Notes under the pieces: model-generated
Seen by the model: only the letters and a program-made list of their open reading frames with translations
Database searches by the model: none
Told to the model about the DNA's origin: nothing
Shown here: in pieces, positions 24,968 to 34,138 of the stretch
Layout of the letters: the number at the start of each line of letters is the position of its first letter
Numbering within the stretch: the stretch's first letter is position 1
DNA from: an uncultured Erythrobacter sp.
GTDB lineage: Bacteria > Pseudomonadota > Alphaproteobacteria > Sphingomonadales > Sphingomonadaceae
Assembly: GCA_947495695.1 (NCBI GenBank)
Contig: CANLZP010000001.1
Coordinates: 641,069 to 705,068, forward strand
Direction: 5' to 3'
Length of the DNA: 64,000 nt
Position numbers and translations under genes: made by a program

Positions 24968-25831
24968 GTGAGCAAGACACCCCCGAGCGATACAAAAGCC
25001 TATTTGCAGCGTATTGCCGATGCGCTTGAGCGTTTGTCGCCTCCTGCCGTCCCACAGGTCGATTGGAAGACCAAGCCGGGCTATGTGTGGGATGGCTCCA
25101 CCGTCCGCGAATTGGATGAATTGACCGCACCCAAAATCGCCCAACTGCGCGGGATCGATCGGCAGAAAGCGCAAGTGTTGGAGAACACCGCGCGATTTGC
25201 ATGGGGCAATGCCTCGCATGATATGCTGCTGTGGGGTTCGCGCGGAATGGGCAAATCCGCCCTGGTGCGCGCCAGTGTGATGGCGGTCCAGAACGAGGCT
25301 CCGATGGCGTTGGGGTTGGTTCAAGTGACCGCTGATGCGCTGGATACGCTACCCATCCTGTTCGGGGAACTTGCCTCAGTTAAGCGGCAATTCCTTGTTT
25401 TTATTGATGATCTTGGCTTTTCCGAAGATGATACAGTCGGGCCACGACGCTTGCGTAGCTGGTTGGAGGGCGGGATCGAGGCTCGGCCTGCCAATGCGCG
25501 TTTGGCGGTCACCTCGAACAGGCGGGCCATTTTGGCGCGCCAACTGTCCGAGCAACAAACGTCCGGCGGCGATGGCGCGTTGAACTCGCGCGATGCGGTG
25601 GATGACAAGCTGGCTTTGGCCGATCGGTTTGGGCTCGCCATCGGGTTTCATCCCTGCGGAAAGGAAGCCTATCTCGAAATCGTGCAGGCCTATGCCGAGC
25701 CGATGGATCTGCAATATACCGACGAAGCTGCGCTGGAATGGGCAATGCAGCGCGGCGCCCGATCAGGCCGCTCGGCGTGGCAGTTTGTTGTCGAGCTGGC
25801 TGGTCGAGCAGGCAAGGTTCTGGAAGAATAG
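24968..25831 (+). CDS. DUF815 family AAA-type ATPase
   Basis: A 287-residue P-loop ATPase. Walker A is in LLWGSRGMGKSALVRA and Walker B in FLVFIDDLGFSEDD; the segment SNRRAILARQL contains sensor-1-type Asn/Arg. DUF815 proteins are widespread in bacteria, and their function is not established. The GTG start is preceded only by the 9-base gap after the acyl-CoA dehydrogenase gene, so it is cotranscribed with it. It ends 82 bases before a convergent gene. Confidence 0.88.
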   Translation: MSKTPPSDTKAYLQRIADALERLSPPAVPQVDWKTKPGYVWDGSTVRELDELTAPKIAQLRGIDRQKAQVLENTARFAWGNASHDMLLWGSRGMGKSALVRASVMAVQNEAPMALGLVQVTADALDTLPILFGELASVKRQFLVFIDDLGFSEDDTVGPRRLRSWLEGGIEARPANARLAVTSNRRAILARQLSEQQTSGGDGALNSRDAVDDKLALADRFGLAIGFHPCGKEAYLEIVQAYAEPMDLQYTDEAALEWAMQRGARSGRSAWQFVVELAGRAGKVLEE

Positions 25832-25913
25832 AGAGTTTGGATAGGCCTCACAGGCCCGCCTCACTTCATCTATAACCCCCAGAACGAAGCTGCCGATTCA
25901 ATTGTGGCCGATT

Positions 25914-27380
25914 TCAATTTGTGGCTGGTTGGGTCCGGGCAAAATCATCCTCGCCAAAGGTCGCGCGTGGGTCACCCGTCAAAGCGCCGCGTGGCCGCAA
26001 AGGATCGCTCTTGGTGCGCTCGATCGCAGCGGCAGGCTCCGCGTCTGGCGCAATCACACGCCAAATGATTCCCGCCGTGTCATCCGACACCAGCAATGAT
26101 CCATCGGCTGCCCATTCAACCCATGTTGGACGCCCCTTGGTTGTCCCATCATCGTTGAGAAAGCCGGTCAGAACCGGGATCGGATTTCCTTGGGGATTGC
26201 CCAGATTGTCGAACGGCACATAGACCACATCATAGCCAGATGGCGGCTTGCGGTTCCAGGATCCGTGTTGTGCAATAAAGGCGCCATTGGCGAAATCATC
26301 GCCCATTCTGTTGCCCTCGGCGGAGAACACCAGACCCAAGGCGGCAACATGAGGGCCCAAAGCATATTCGGGCTTGCGGGCGTAATCGATCAGATAGGCC
26401 GGCACGGGTGCCTCGACACGGCGGTCAAAATTATCCCGCCAATAGACCCATGGCCAACCATATTGTGCGCCGATGGGCACATTTGTCAGATAATCAGGGA
26501 CGAGATCCGATCCCAGCATGTCGCGCTCGTTCACCGTGGTCCAAAGCTCGCCATTCCAGGGGCTCCAATCCAAACCATTAGGGTTGCGCAAGCCGGTCGC
26601 ATAAGGTCGCTGGCGATTGGTTTCGAGATTATACTCCCAAATCATGGCGCGGCCCTCTTCGACCTCCATACCCTGCTCACCAATGTTGGAGACCGAGCCA
26701 ACTGCGATGTAGATCCGGGTCCCCTCAGGATTAAGCTCAATATTGCGCATCCAATGGCCGCCGCCTGCGGGAAGATCCATCAATTTAGTCGGCTCGCCGG
26801 TAACTGCATCGCTTCCCAATTCATAAGGAAAGGCCAGCAACGCATTGTGATTGGCGACATAAAGTTTGCCGTCGCCCCACGCCATGCCCGACGGTGAAGC
26901 AAGGTCTTCCAGAATAATTTTGCGGGTTTCTGCCACCCCATCGCCATCGGCATCACGCAACAAGACGATTTGTTCAGGCGAATCCCCCAAGGCACCAGCG
27001 CGTTCCAGCAAAATGCCGGCGATAAAGGCAGTAATTCCCCCGCCTTCCCCTTCAGCCTTGGGTGAACGGGTCAGAGTGGTCAGGATATCGCCATTGGGCA
27101 GTGCATAGAGAACGCGGGGGTGCTCTAACCCTTCAGCAAAGCGGCTTACGGTCAGCCCGTCAGCAGCAACGGGAAGCTCCCCATCCTTCCAACCCACCGG
27201 CTTGGCGATCTGAACGGTTGGGATAGCTTCGGCATTGGGTTCTTCCAATGTCGGATCCAGCCCGGTCACTTCGGAAAAGGACAAATCGGCCGTATCGCCG
27301 CGGGTCAGCACGAACAAGGCGATGGCAATAATGACAAGGAAGGCCACTAGGCCGATTAGGAATTTGCGTGTTTTGCTCAT
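25914..27380 (-). CDS. PQQ-dependent sugar dehydrogenase (sorbosone dehydrogenase-like), membrane anchored
   Basis: Six-bladed beta-propeller of the GSDH family that may oxidise an aldose or sorbosone in the periplasm with PQQ. The start is taken at MSKTRKFLIGLVAFL, 488 residues, which begins with an uncleaved hydrophobic anchor at about 6-25. Core segments include PRVLYALPNGDIL, GMAWGDGKLYVANHNALLAFP, GGGHWMRNIELNPEGTRIYIAVGSVSNIGE and RNPNGLDWSPWNGELWTTVNERD. GWPWVYW, GPHVAALGL and HGSWNRKPPSGYDV follow. I saw no PQQ biosynthesis genes in the window. Substrate unknown. Confidence 0.85.
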   Translation of the reverse strand: MSKTRKFLIGLVAFLVIIAIALFVLTRGDTADLSFSEVTGLDPTLEEPNAEAIPTVQIAKPVGWKDGELPVAADGLTVSRFAEGLEHPRVLYALPNGDILTTLTRSPKAEGEGGGITAFIAGILLERAGALGDSPEQIVLLRDADGDGVAETRKIILEDLASPSGMAWGDGKLYVANHNALLAFPYELGSDAVTGEPTKLMDLPAGGGHWMRNIELNPEGTRIYIAVGSVSNIGEQGMEVEEGRAMIWEYNLETNRQRPYATGLRNPNGLDWSPWNGELWTTVNERDMLGSDLVPDYLTNVPIGAQYGWPWVYWRDNFDRRVEAPVPAYLIDYARKPEYALGPHVAALGLVFSAEGNRMGDDFANGAFIAQHGSWNRKPPSGYDVVYVPFDNLGNPQGNPIPVLTGFLNDDGTTKGRPTWVEWAADGSLLVSDDTAGIIWRVIAPDAEPAAAIERTKSDPLRPRGALTGDPRATFGEDDFARTQPATN

Positions 27381-27428
27381 AGCGAGAGAATAAGCGAGAG
27401 CGCGGCCGCCTGCAATGGGCTTGCCACT

Positions 27429-27938
27429 ATGCAAAAGGACATTAGATCACAGCCGATGTTTGATTTTCGTCCTGATCCCAGCCTGGCAACACCCGAACGC
27501 TATCGCCAATTGAGCGACGCCGCCCTCTCTCTGACTGAGGGTGAAAGCGATTCCATTGCGAATATGGCCAATCTGGCCGCTTTGCTGGCGGAATTTCTGC
27601 CCGAATTGAACTGGGCTGGCTTTTACCGGCTTATCGGCGACGAATTGGTGTTGGGACCGTTTGTCGGTCGCCCTGCCTGTATCCGTATCCCACTCAATCA
27701 AGGGGTTTGCGGTGCCGCAGCCCGCAGCGGCGAAACCCAATTGGTGGAGGATGTCCATGCTTTCCCGGGCCATATCGCTTGCGATTCCGCAAGCCGTTCC
27801 GAATTGGTTGTGCCGATCGTCCGGGATGGACAGGTGATCGCTGTGATTGACTTGGACAGCCCAACCCCGGCTCGCTTTACCCAAGAGGACGCCGCAGGAC
27901 TGGAAGCTCTCGCAGCCAAAATTGCAGATCGGGTCTAA
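27429..27938 (+). CDS. msrC: Free methionine-(R)-sulfoxide reductase (GAF-domain fRMsr)
   Basis: Reduces free methionine-(R)-sulfoxide, not peptide-bound. The 169-residue single GAF domain has three cysteines at 84, 94 and 118, the same numbers as the catalytic trio of E. coli fRMsr. Sequence around them: RPACIRIPL, GVCGAAARSGETQLVEDV and GHIACDSASRSELVVPI. The ATG at 27429 leaves a divergent gap of about 50 bases from the PQQ enzyme gene. It is one of few plus-strand genes in this minus-strand region. Confidence 0.93.
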   Translation: MQKDIRSQPMFDFRPDPSLATPERYRQLSDAALSLTEGESDSIANMANLAALLAEFLPELNWAGFYRLIGDELVLGPFVGRPACIRIPLNQGVCGAAARSGETQLVEDVHAFPGHIACDSASRSELVVPIVRDGQVIAVIDLDSPTPARFTQEDAAGLEALAAKIADRV

Positions 27939-28014
27939 CTCGGAGCGAATGGCCGTGGGTCTGCGTACGACCAAGTAAGATCTTGTATTACAAAGGTTTA
28001 TAGGCAATCACAGA

Positions 28015-28061
28015 AGTTGCGCGGCGCAATTTCTGACCCAGGGCAGTTGCGCGGCGCAACT
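28015..28061. repeat. Two near-identical palindromes in tandem between msrC and parB
   Basis: AGTTGCGC-G-GCGCAATT (28015-28031, one G-T pair) and AGTTGCGC-G-GCGCAACT (28045-28061, perfect) are spaced 30 bases start to start, just downstream of the converging stop codons. They could act as transcript ends or as a DNA-binding target. No T-runs follow. Confidence 0.5.
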
Positions 28062-28066
28062 TTGCG

Positions 28067-29068
28067 TTAGATATCGCCGCCCGTCAGCCTCTGACAGACC
28101 AAATCCAATTGATCGAGCGTGCGATAACGGATGGTAACGGCTCCCGAGCGCGGATCGGCATCGGTCTTGATCCGCACCGTTAGACCCAAAAACTCCTCCA
28201 GATGCGCCTGCACCGCCGCAATATCGGCATCTTTGGCGGGGTCGCGAGGAACCGGAGCTGTCTTTGGTGAGCCCTTTGGTGCTTCCAAAGCGGTGCCACG
28301 CGCCAGTGCTTCGACTTCGCGCACTGAAAAACCGTTCTTCACAGCCGCTTTCGCCAGGCTGGATGCGTCATCATGCCCGATAAGTGCACGTGCATGGCCC
28401 ATAGAGAGCTGATTGTCCTCAACCAAATCAAGGACATCGCTCGGCAAGTTGAGCAAACGCTGCAGGTTAGCCACGTGACTTCGTGACTTCTCCACCATCC
28501 GAGCGATATCGGCTTGGGTCAGACCTTCCTCTTCGCTCAAACGGTGATAGGCCCGCGCCTCTTCGATGGGATTCAAATCCTCGCGCTGAATGTTCTCAAT
28601 CAGCGCCAGTGCCATCACCTCGCGATCATCAAGATCACGAACAAGTGCTGGAATTTCATGCAGTTGCGCCTTCTGAGCGGCGCGCCAACGCCGCTCGCCC
28701 GCCACCAATTGATAGCGGCCCTCACCTTTGGGCCGCACAATAATGGGCTGGATCACACCGCGCGCGGCGATAGAGGCGGCCAATTCGGACAGCGCCTCAT
28801 CGTCAAAACGTTTGCGCGGCTGTCCGGGCAGCGGCGAAATCGATGAAATAGCGAGAGAGGCCAAGCCAGATGTTGGATTCGCGCTCGTTGCGGCACCAGC
28901 AGCATTTTGCCGTGGCGCATTCAAATCTTGAGGCGTTTGCTGGACCAAAGGCTCTTCGCGGCGGGTTTCCCCCAATAATGCACCTAAGCCCTTGCCAAGC
29001 TTCTTCTTTTTGTCCGCCGCAGTCCGCGCAGGACCACTGAACTGGATGGGATCGCTCGGATCGCTCAT
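28067..29068 (-). CDS. parB: Chromosome partition protein ParB
   Basis: CTP-dependent DNA clamp that loads at parS and spreads, giving the segregation complex that ParA pulls on. From MSDPSDPIQFSG the protein is 333 residues. The N-terminal Lys-rich segment KKKKLGKGLGALLGE carries the ParA-activating GKGL motif. The ParB/Srx domain (GERRWRAAQKAQLHEIPALVRDL, ALIENIQREDLNPIEEARAYHRL) and a helix-turn-helix (LTQADIARMVEKSRSHVANLQRLLNLP) follow. The C-terminal dimer domain ends at RLTGGDI. parA overlaps by 4 bases. Three parS sites lie within 4.4 kb. Confidence 0.97.
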   Translation of the reverse strand: MSDPSDPIQFSGPARTAADKKKKLGKGLGALLGETRREEPLVQQTPQDLNAPRQNAAGAATSANPTSGLASLAISSISPLPGQPRKRFDDEALSELAASIAARGVIQPIIVRPKGEGRYQLVAGERRWRAAQKAQLHEIPALVRDLDDREVMALALIENIQREDLNPIEEARAYHRLSEEEGLTQADIARMVEKSRSHVANLQRLLNLPSDVLDLVEDNQLSMGHARALIGHDDASSLAKAAVKNGFSVREVEALARGTALEAPKGSPKTAPVPRDPAKDADIAAVQAHLEEFLGLTVRIKTDADPRSGAVTIRYRTLDQLDLVCQRLTGGDI

Positions 29069-29844
29069 GCTGCTGCTTTCTGTTGGGGTGGTAGACGGCT
29101 GATCAATTCGCGGGCGAGGCCAATGTAGGCGCGGCTGCCAGCGCAAGAGTGATCATAGACAAGCGCCGGCAATCCATGGCTCGGCGCCTCTGACAGGCGA
29201 ACATTGCGGGGAATGACGGTATCAAACACCAGATTGCCCAAACAATCGCGCACATCATCGGCCACTTGGTCGGTCAGCCGGTTGCGGCGATCAAACATCG
29301 TCAGCGTCACTCCGATGATGCCCAGATTAGGGTTCAAATTCTGCTGAACGCGCTCAACAGTCTGTAAAAGTTGACTTAAACCCTCCAGTGCAAAGAACTC
29401 GCACTGTAAAGGCACCAAGAGCGTATCGGCGGCCGACAAGGCATTCAGTGTTAGCAATCCAAGCGACGGCGGGCAGTCGATAAAGCAAATGTCATGGCCA
29501 TGGTGATTGCGCAGAGCATTGGACAGGCGCGATGTCCGCTCATCAACCGAAACCAACTCCACCTCGGCGCCACTCAGGTCAACGGTGGCCGGAACCACAT
29601 CCAGGCCAGGAATGCTCGTGCCGACGATCGCATCTTCTAACGGTGCCTCGTCGACCAACAAATCATAGCTCGATACGCTGCGCGCTTCGGCACCCACACC
29701 CATGCCAGTGGAGGCATTTCCCTGCGGATCCAGGTCGACCAGGAGAGTGCGCCAACCTGTAGCAGCCATAGCGGTGGCGATGTTGATCGCAGTTGTGGTC
29801 TTGCCCACACCACCCTTTTGATTGGCAATCGCAATAGTGATCAT
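29065..29844 (-). CDS. parA: Chromosome partition ATPase ParA (Soj)
   Basis: Walker-type ATPase that binds DNA when ATP-bound and is removed by ParB, driving origin segregation. The 259-residue protein has the deviant Walker A KGGVGKTT at 10-17, LLVDLDPQGNAST, and DICFIDCPPSLGLLTLNAL. Chromosomal type: it lacks the N-terminal HTH of plasmid ParA. It overlaps the parB start by 4 bases. Its own start is 36 bases from the rsmG stop, so rsmG-parA-parB is probably one transcript. Confidence 0.97.
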   Translation of the reverse strand: MITIAIANQKGGVGKTTTAINIATAMAATGWRTLLVDLDPQGNASTGMGVGAEARSVSSYDLLVDEAPLEDAIVGTSIPGLDVVPATVDLSGAEVELVSVDERTSRLSNALRNHHGHDICFIDCPPSLGLLTLNALSAADTLLVPLQCEFFALEGLSQLLQTVERVQQNLNPNLGIIGVTLTMFDRRNRLTDQVADDVRDCLGNLVFDTVIPRNVRLSEAPSHGLPALVYDHSCAGSRAYIGLARELISRLPPQQKAAA

Positions 29845-29880
29845 GGGGTGCTCTCCGCCTTTATGTTCTGATGTCAGCCT

Positions 29881-30507
29881 TCAGTTGCTGACAATGATGC
29901 CCGCCTCCGGATCGGTCAATGATTGTTCCACGTGGAACAATTTTCGACTCTTCGCGGACTGGTTCTGCAATTCTTGCGCTGCTGAACGCCCTTTCGGCAA
30001 CAGGTAGGTGGTTGCCGCTGTGGAAAATGGTGCGGATAATTTGAGCAATTTGGGTAACGGCGCAAAGGCGCGGGCTGATATGAAACGAGCAGGAAATGGC
30101 TCAACCAACTCAAGCCGTCTGCCATCTATCTCGCATTTGGACAAACCCATCTCCGATTTGGCTCGCTCAAGCCATTCTACCCGGCGACGACGGGATTCTA
30201 CCAATATTACAGACATTTGTGGGCATATTGCTGCGATAATCAGGCCTGGAAAGCCCGCCCCTGTTCCAAGATCGAGCCAAACCGCATCGCTGCTGTTACA
30301 TGTTTCACGTGGAACAAATTTCAGCAATTGGGCGCTGTCTGCAATGTGCCTTTGCCAGACATGTTCCTCGGATGGTTTCGAAATGAGGTTTTGCCGGGAA
30401 TTTTCATCAAGCAGTAGTGAAGCAAGCAGATCAAGCCGTTTCATGGCCTCTGAATCAGCCAATTCTTCAACGAATCGACGGGCTGATGGTTCGTCCTGTA
30501 TGGTCAT
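29881..30507 (-). CDS. rsmG: 16S rRNA (guanine-527-N7)-methyltransferase RsmG (GidB)
   Basis: Methylates N7 of G527 in 16S rRNA. The 208-residue protein has the SAM motif [22 protein letters not shown] and [16 protein letters not shown]. Two parS palindromes lie within its coding sequence, at 29924 and 30301; they encode FHVEQ and PRETCN. Its start overlaps the mnmG stop by 4 bases, in the order mnmG-rsmG-parA-parB used in many bacteria. Confidence 0.95.
   Translation of the reverse strand: MTIQDEPSARRFVEELADSEAMKRLDLLASLLLDENSRQNLISKPSEEHVWQRHIADSAQLLKFVPRETCNSSDAVWLDLGTGAGFPGLIIAAICPQMSVILVESRRRRVEWLERAKSEMGLSKCEIDGRRLELVEPFPARFISARAFAPLPKLLKLSAPFSTAATTYLLPKGRSAAQELQNQSAKSRKLFHVEQSLTDPEAGIIVSN
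29924..29939. other. parS centromere site 1
   Basis: TGTTCCACGTGGAACA, a 16-base palindrome that fits TGTTNCACGTGNAACA. It lies inside the 3' part of rsmG, 145 bases before the parA start. Confidence 0.92.
30301..30316. other. parS centromere site 2
   Basis: TGTTTCACGTGGAACA, inside rsmG about 375 bases from site 1. One arm differs from the other by a single base, yet the sequence still fits the bacterial parS consensus. Confidence 0.9.
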
Positions 30508-32357
30508 GCCGCTTGCTGCCGACGCTTTGCGTGCACCAGAAGGGCAGAGAGTGCAGCTGGTGTAATGCCAGATAGTCGCCCAGCTGCCGCAAGGTTGTTG
30601 GGCTTTGCTGCGCTCAATCGTTCCACCATCTCGTTCGAAAGTCCGGGCACGTCGGCAAAGGGGAAGTCATCCCCCAAGGCCAGTCCTTCGGAGGCCCTTA
30701 GGTCTCTCAACTCCGCTTCTTGGCGGGCAAGGTAAGGCGCATAGGCGGCATCCTCTGCCATTTCAGAGGCAAGATCGGGATGCTCTGCAGGAATGGGCCC
30801 AAGCCAAGGCGCGAGCTCTTCCAATCCCAAACCCTCATGCCGCAGCCAATCTGATAGAGGCTTGTCACCCGTATCTCGCCGAACTGAAAAGCCTTTTTCG
30901 GCCAATTCTTTAGAGGCGACTGTTCGCGCAAATGCTTCGGCAATATCTCCCCGGGCCTGCTCTCGTTGCTCAAACCAATTGCGGCGTACAGCCCCAACAC
31001 AGCCCGCTTCAATCCCCAGCGGTGTCAGCCTGGTCGATGCGTTATTCGCGCGTAGCCGCAATCTGTACTCTGCTCGCGCTGTCAGCATGCGATAAGGTTC
31101 GCTGACGCCTTGTAAGGTCAGGTCATCGACCATCACCGCTATGTAGGAGTTTGCCCGGTCCAGTTTCGGTGGATCGCGCTCGACCACGCGCGAAGCCGCA
31201 TGCAACCCAGCCACCAAACCCTGCGCCGCAGCCTCTTCATACCCCGTAGTGCCATTGATCTGACCCGCACAGAACAGACCGGGGATGGCGCGCACCTCCA
31301 GCGAAGGCGTCAATGCGCGTGGATCGATATGGTCATACTCCACAGCGTAACCAGGAACTTCCATCACAACCTTCTCAAGGCCGCGCATGGCGCGCAACAT
31401 GGTGAGTTGAACATCAACCGGCAGCGATGTGCTGATCCCGTTGGGATAGACCATATGCGTATCAAGCCCTTCAGGTTCCAAGAAAACCTGATGGCCATCA
31501 CGGTCACCAAAGCGGTGGATCTTATCCTCGATCGAGGGGCAATAACGCGGCCCCATGGCGTCAATTGCGCCTGTAAACAGCGGAGAACGATGCAGATTGG
31601 CCCGGATTGCATCATGCGCCGCCTCGGTCGTTCGCGTGATCGCACAAAAAACTTGGGGGTTTGTTCTTTCGAAGGAAAGCGCGGACATAGTCCATTGCTC
31701 ATCGTCCGACGGCTGCTCTTCCAGAACAGCCCAATCTATTGTGCGTCCATCCAAACGTGGCGGAGTGCCAGTCTTAAGGCGTGCCATCGGCAGTTCAGCG
31801 GCTCGCAGCTGCTGGGCCAGTTTTTGCGCCGAATCTTCACCAATCCGCCCCCCTTCAAACCGTTCTTCCCCGCGGAACAATGTTCCGCCCAAGAACGTAC
31901 CCGTGCAGATGATGACCGACTTTGCCTCAAGCGCCGAGCCATCGCCCAGCTCGAGACCAACCACCCTGCTGCCCGAAAGACGCAAGGCAGCCGCTTCTCC
32001 CGCAATGCAGGTGAGATTTTCCTGTTGCGCAACAATCTTCTGCACCGCCACCTTGAACAGCTTACGATCGGCCTGGACGCGCGGACCCCAGACAGCGCTA
32101 CCCTTGGACTGGTTGAGCATGCGGTAATGGATTGCACCCGCATCGGCCGCGCGACCAATCACACCATCCAGCGCATCCACCTCGCGAACGAGATGACCTT
32201 TGCCCAACCCACCAATCGCCGGGTTGCAACTCATGGCGCCGATTGCATCAAGGTCAAAGCTCACCAACCCGACGCGCGCACCCATGCGGGCCGCCGCGCA
32301 GGCTGCCTCAACACCGGCGTGACCGCCGCCAACAACCAGGATGTCATAGCGTTGCAT
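30504..32357 (-). CDS. mnmG: tRNA uridine-5-carboxymethylaminomethyl synthesis protein MnmG (GidA)
   Basis: FAD enzyme that with MnmE installs cmnm5 at the wobble uridine of several tRNAs. From [15 protein letters not shown] the protein is 617 residues; the Rossmann [15 protein letters not shown] is at the N-terminus, with [18 protein letters not shown] and [20 protein letters not shown] further on. The annotated open frame extends 12 codons upstream but lacks family sequence. It lies between mnmE and rsmG; the intergenic gap to mnmE carries parS site 3. Confidence 0.96.
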   Translation of the reverse strand: MQRYDILVVGGGHAGVEAACAAARMGARVGLVSFDLDAIGAMSCNPAIGGLGKGHLVREVDALDGVIGRAADAGAIHYRMLNQSKGSAVWGPRVQADRKLFKVAVQKIVAQQENLTCIAGEAAALRLSGSRVVGLELGDGSALEAKSVIICTGTFLGGTLFRGEERFEGGRIGEDSAQKLAQQLRAAELPMARLKTGTPPRLDGRTIDWAVLEEQPSDDEQWTMSALSFERTNPQVFCAITRTTEAAHDAIRANLHRSPLFTGAIDAMGPRYCPSIEDKIHRFGDRDGHQVFLEPEGLDTHMVYPNGISTSLPVDVQLTMLRAMRGLEKVVMEVPGYAVEYDHIDPRALTPSLEVRAIPGLFCAGQINGTTGYEEAAAQGLVAGLHAASRVVERDPPKLDRANSYIAVMVDDLTLQGVSEPYRMLTARAEYRLRLRANNASTRLTPLGIEAGCVGAVRRNWFEQREQARGDIAEAFARTVASKELAEKGFSVRRDTGDKPLSDWLRHEGLGLEELAPWLGPIPAEHPDLASEMAEDAAYAPYLARQEAELRDLRASEGLALGDDFPFADVPGLSNEMVERLSAAKPNNLAAAGRLSGITPAALSALLVHAKRRQQAA

Positions 32358-32433
32358 GGCAGGCTCGATAGTGGAGCAAATGAAGACGGTCAAAGGGGAT
32401 TGATCAGAATGCTGTCGGAGAGGCCATAATCAA

Positions 32434-32449
32434 TGTTCCACGTGGAACA
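32434..32449. other. parS centromere site 3
   Basis: TGTTCCACGTGGAACA, identical to site 1, in the 98-base gap between mnmE and mnmG. Confidence 0.92.
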
Positions 32450-32455
32450 TTTCGC

Positions 32456-33733
32456 CTATTTCCCGATGCAAAAACGGCCAAACAGGGAATCCAGCATATC
32501 TTCCGTTGTTGCCCGACCTGTCAGCTGATCAAATGATTGACGCGCATTGCGCAAACCCTCTGCAACCAACAGGGGATCTGTCTGCGTTGCAGCATCACCC
32601 AGCGCGGACCATGCCAGTGACAAGAGAGTGTGTTGGCGTTGATTGAGCGCTGCCTCGCCCGGTTTGGGCAAAGATTGACGCGCCGCATCCACGAGCAAGC
32701 GTTTCAGCGCATTCACATTCTCACCTGTCTTGCCCGACACGCAGATCACCGGATCTTGCTTTTCCTGCGCGGACTTAAGGTCGTTTTGTGAGACGATTTC
32801 CCAAGCTCCCTCTGGCCCCTCACCCTCCGGCCCCAGCCAAAGGACACAGTCAGCCCGGTCCAATTGCTCTCGCGCGCGTTCAATTCCGGTCAGTTCGATG
32901 GAATCTTGGCTGCCATCATGGAGGCCAGCTGTATCAACAAAGGTAAAGGGCATTCCCTCTATCGCTACAGAGCGCTCAATCACATCGCGCGTGGTGCCTG
33001 CAATAGGTGATGTTATCGCCGCTTCACTCTCAAGCAAAGCATTGAAAAGAGTGGATTTTCCGGCATTCGGTGGTCCTGCCAAGACTATTCGATAGCCCTC
33101 CCCCAATTTCTCCGAGCGAGGGCGCTCCAACCAATCCGCCAGCTCGGCCTGAAAGCTGCGCAATTGACCGGCAAAGCCGGCGGGCATCTCGGAAACATCG
33201 TCATCGTCGGAGAAATCAAGCGCAGCCTCTACTTGGGCGGCATAGGTCAGCAAACGTGTGCGCCAATCCTCAACCTGATGGGAGAACACGCCGCCAGCCA
33301 TAGCCAGCGCTGCGCTGCGCTGCAGCTCGGTCTCGGCTGCAAGCAGATCACCCAATCCCTCAGCTTCGGACAGGTCGATCCGACCATTGGCAAAGGCGCG
33401 GCGGGTAAACTCGCCCGGTTCCGCTCGGCGAAAACCCTCGATTTCAGCCAAAGCATCCTCGACCGCAGTGATAACCGCGCGGCCGCCATGGCAGTGAAAT
33501 TCTGCCAAGTCCTCGCCTGTTGCTGTATTCGGGCCGGGAAACCATAGGGTCAACGCCTCATCCAGCATTTGGCCCGAAGCGTCATAGAGCCGCACCAGAG
33601 ACGCTTTGCGCTGTTCTGGCCGCTTGCCTACCAAAACATCCAGCGCTCGCCCTGCATCAGGCCCGCTGACACGCACAACGCCTATTCCAGCCGGAGGTGC
33701 GCCGCTCGACAGGGCAAAAATAGTGTCACGCAT
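32456..33733 (-). CDS. mnmE: tRNA modification GTPase MnmE (TrmE)
   Basis: G-protein that works with MnmG on wobble uridines. 425 residues. The formyl-THF-binding N-domain begins FALSSGAPPAGIGVVRVSGP; the G domain has GPPNAGKSTLFNAL, AITSPIAGTTRDVIE and FVDTAGLHDGSQD; the C-terminal tail ends in FCIGK, the MnmE CxGK signature. Length is a little short of the 450-residue norm. It is transcribed towards mnmG. Confidence 0.96.
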   Translation of the reverse strand: MRDTIFALSSGAPPAGIGVVRVSGPDAGRALDVLVGKRPEQRKASLVRLYDASGQMLDEALTLWFPGPNTATGEDLAEFHCHGGRAVITAVEDALAEIEGFRRAEPGEFTRRAFANGRIDLSEAEGLGDLLAAETELQRSAALAMAGGVFSHQVEDWRTRLLTYAAQVEAALDFSDDDDVSEMPAGFAGQLRSFQAELADWLERPRSEKLGEGYRIVLAGPPNAGKSTLFNALLESEAAITSPIAGTTRDVIERSVAIEGMPFTFVDTAGLHDGSQDSIELTGIERAREQLDRADCVLWLGPEGEGPEGAWEIVSQNDLKSAQEKQDPVICVSGKTGENVNALKRLLVDAARQSLPKPGEAALNQRQHTLLSLAWSALGDAATQTDPLLVAEGLRNARQSFDQLTGRATTEDMLDSLFGRFCIGK

Positions 33734-33754
33734 GCAAATTGACGCAAAAGCGGA

Positions 33755-34018
33755 TCAATCGTCCGACTTGCCCTTCTTAGTCGCCGCAGCCCCAGCCTTC
33801 ATTCCGCCTTCGACAAAGCTTTGGAACAATTTCAGACCAACCTGCCCCATTGGCGCGAGGTGTTGCGCATATTGTTGCAATTGATCGGGGTTGGTCACCC
33901 CTTTCATCGCCTTAGCCATGGTGTCGACATAGACCGTTTGCGCCTTGGAAACGTCCGGCAATCCCATGAATGTGCGCGCTTCTTCGGGCGTGCAATCGAT
34001 CTCGATACTTACCTTCAT
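33755..34018 (-). CDS. DUF6489 family protein
   Basis: 87-residue protein starting MKVSIEIDCTPEEARTFMGLPDVSKAQTVYVDTMAKAMKG; the sequence is typical of the DUF6489 family in sphingomonads. Tail: AGAAATKKGKSDD. Function unknown. The open frame upstream lacks family sequence, so I chose the second ATG. It lies 21 bases upstream of mnmE and on the same strand. Confidence 0.75.
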   Translation of the reverse strand: MKVSIEIDCTPEEARTFMGLPDVSKAQTVYVDTMAKAMKGVTNPDQLQQYAQHLAPMGQVGLKLFQSFVEGGMKAGAAATKKGKSDD

Positions 34019-34138
34019 GGTCCATCCTCCGCATAAGGTGTTGGCCCGCATATAGGGCGCAATCACAATTCAGTTTGGCAATTTTGTGCTGCAACCGATA
34101 AGCCGGTTTGTTCAAGAATACAAAGGATTGGCCCAAAG

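Noticed and set aside
31200..32429. 409-residue plus-strand frame over mnmG
   Set aside because: Antisense to a highly conserved gene with parS inside the nearby gap.
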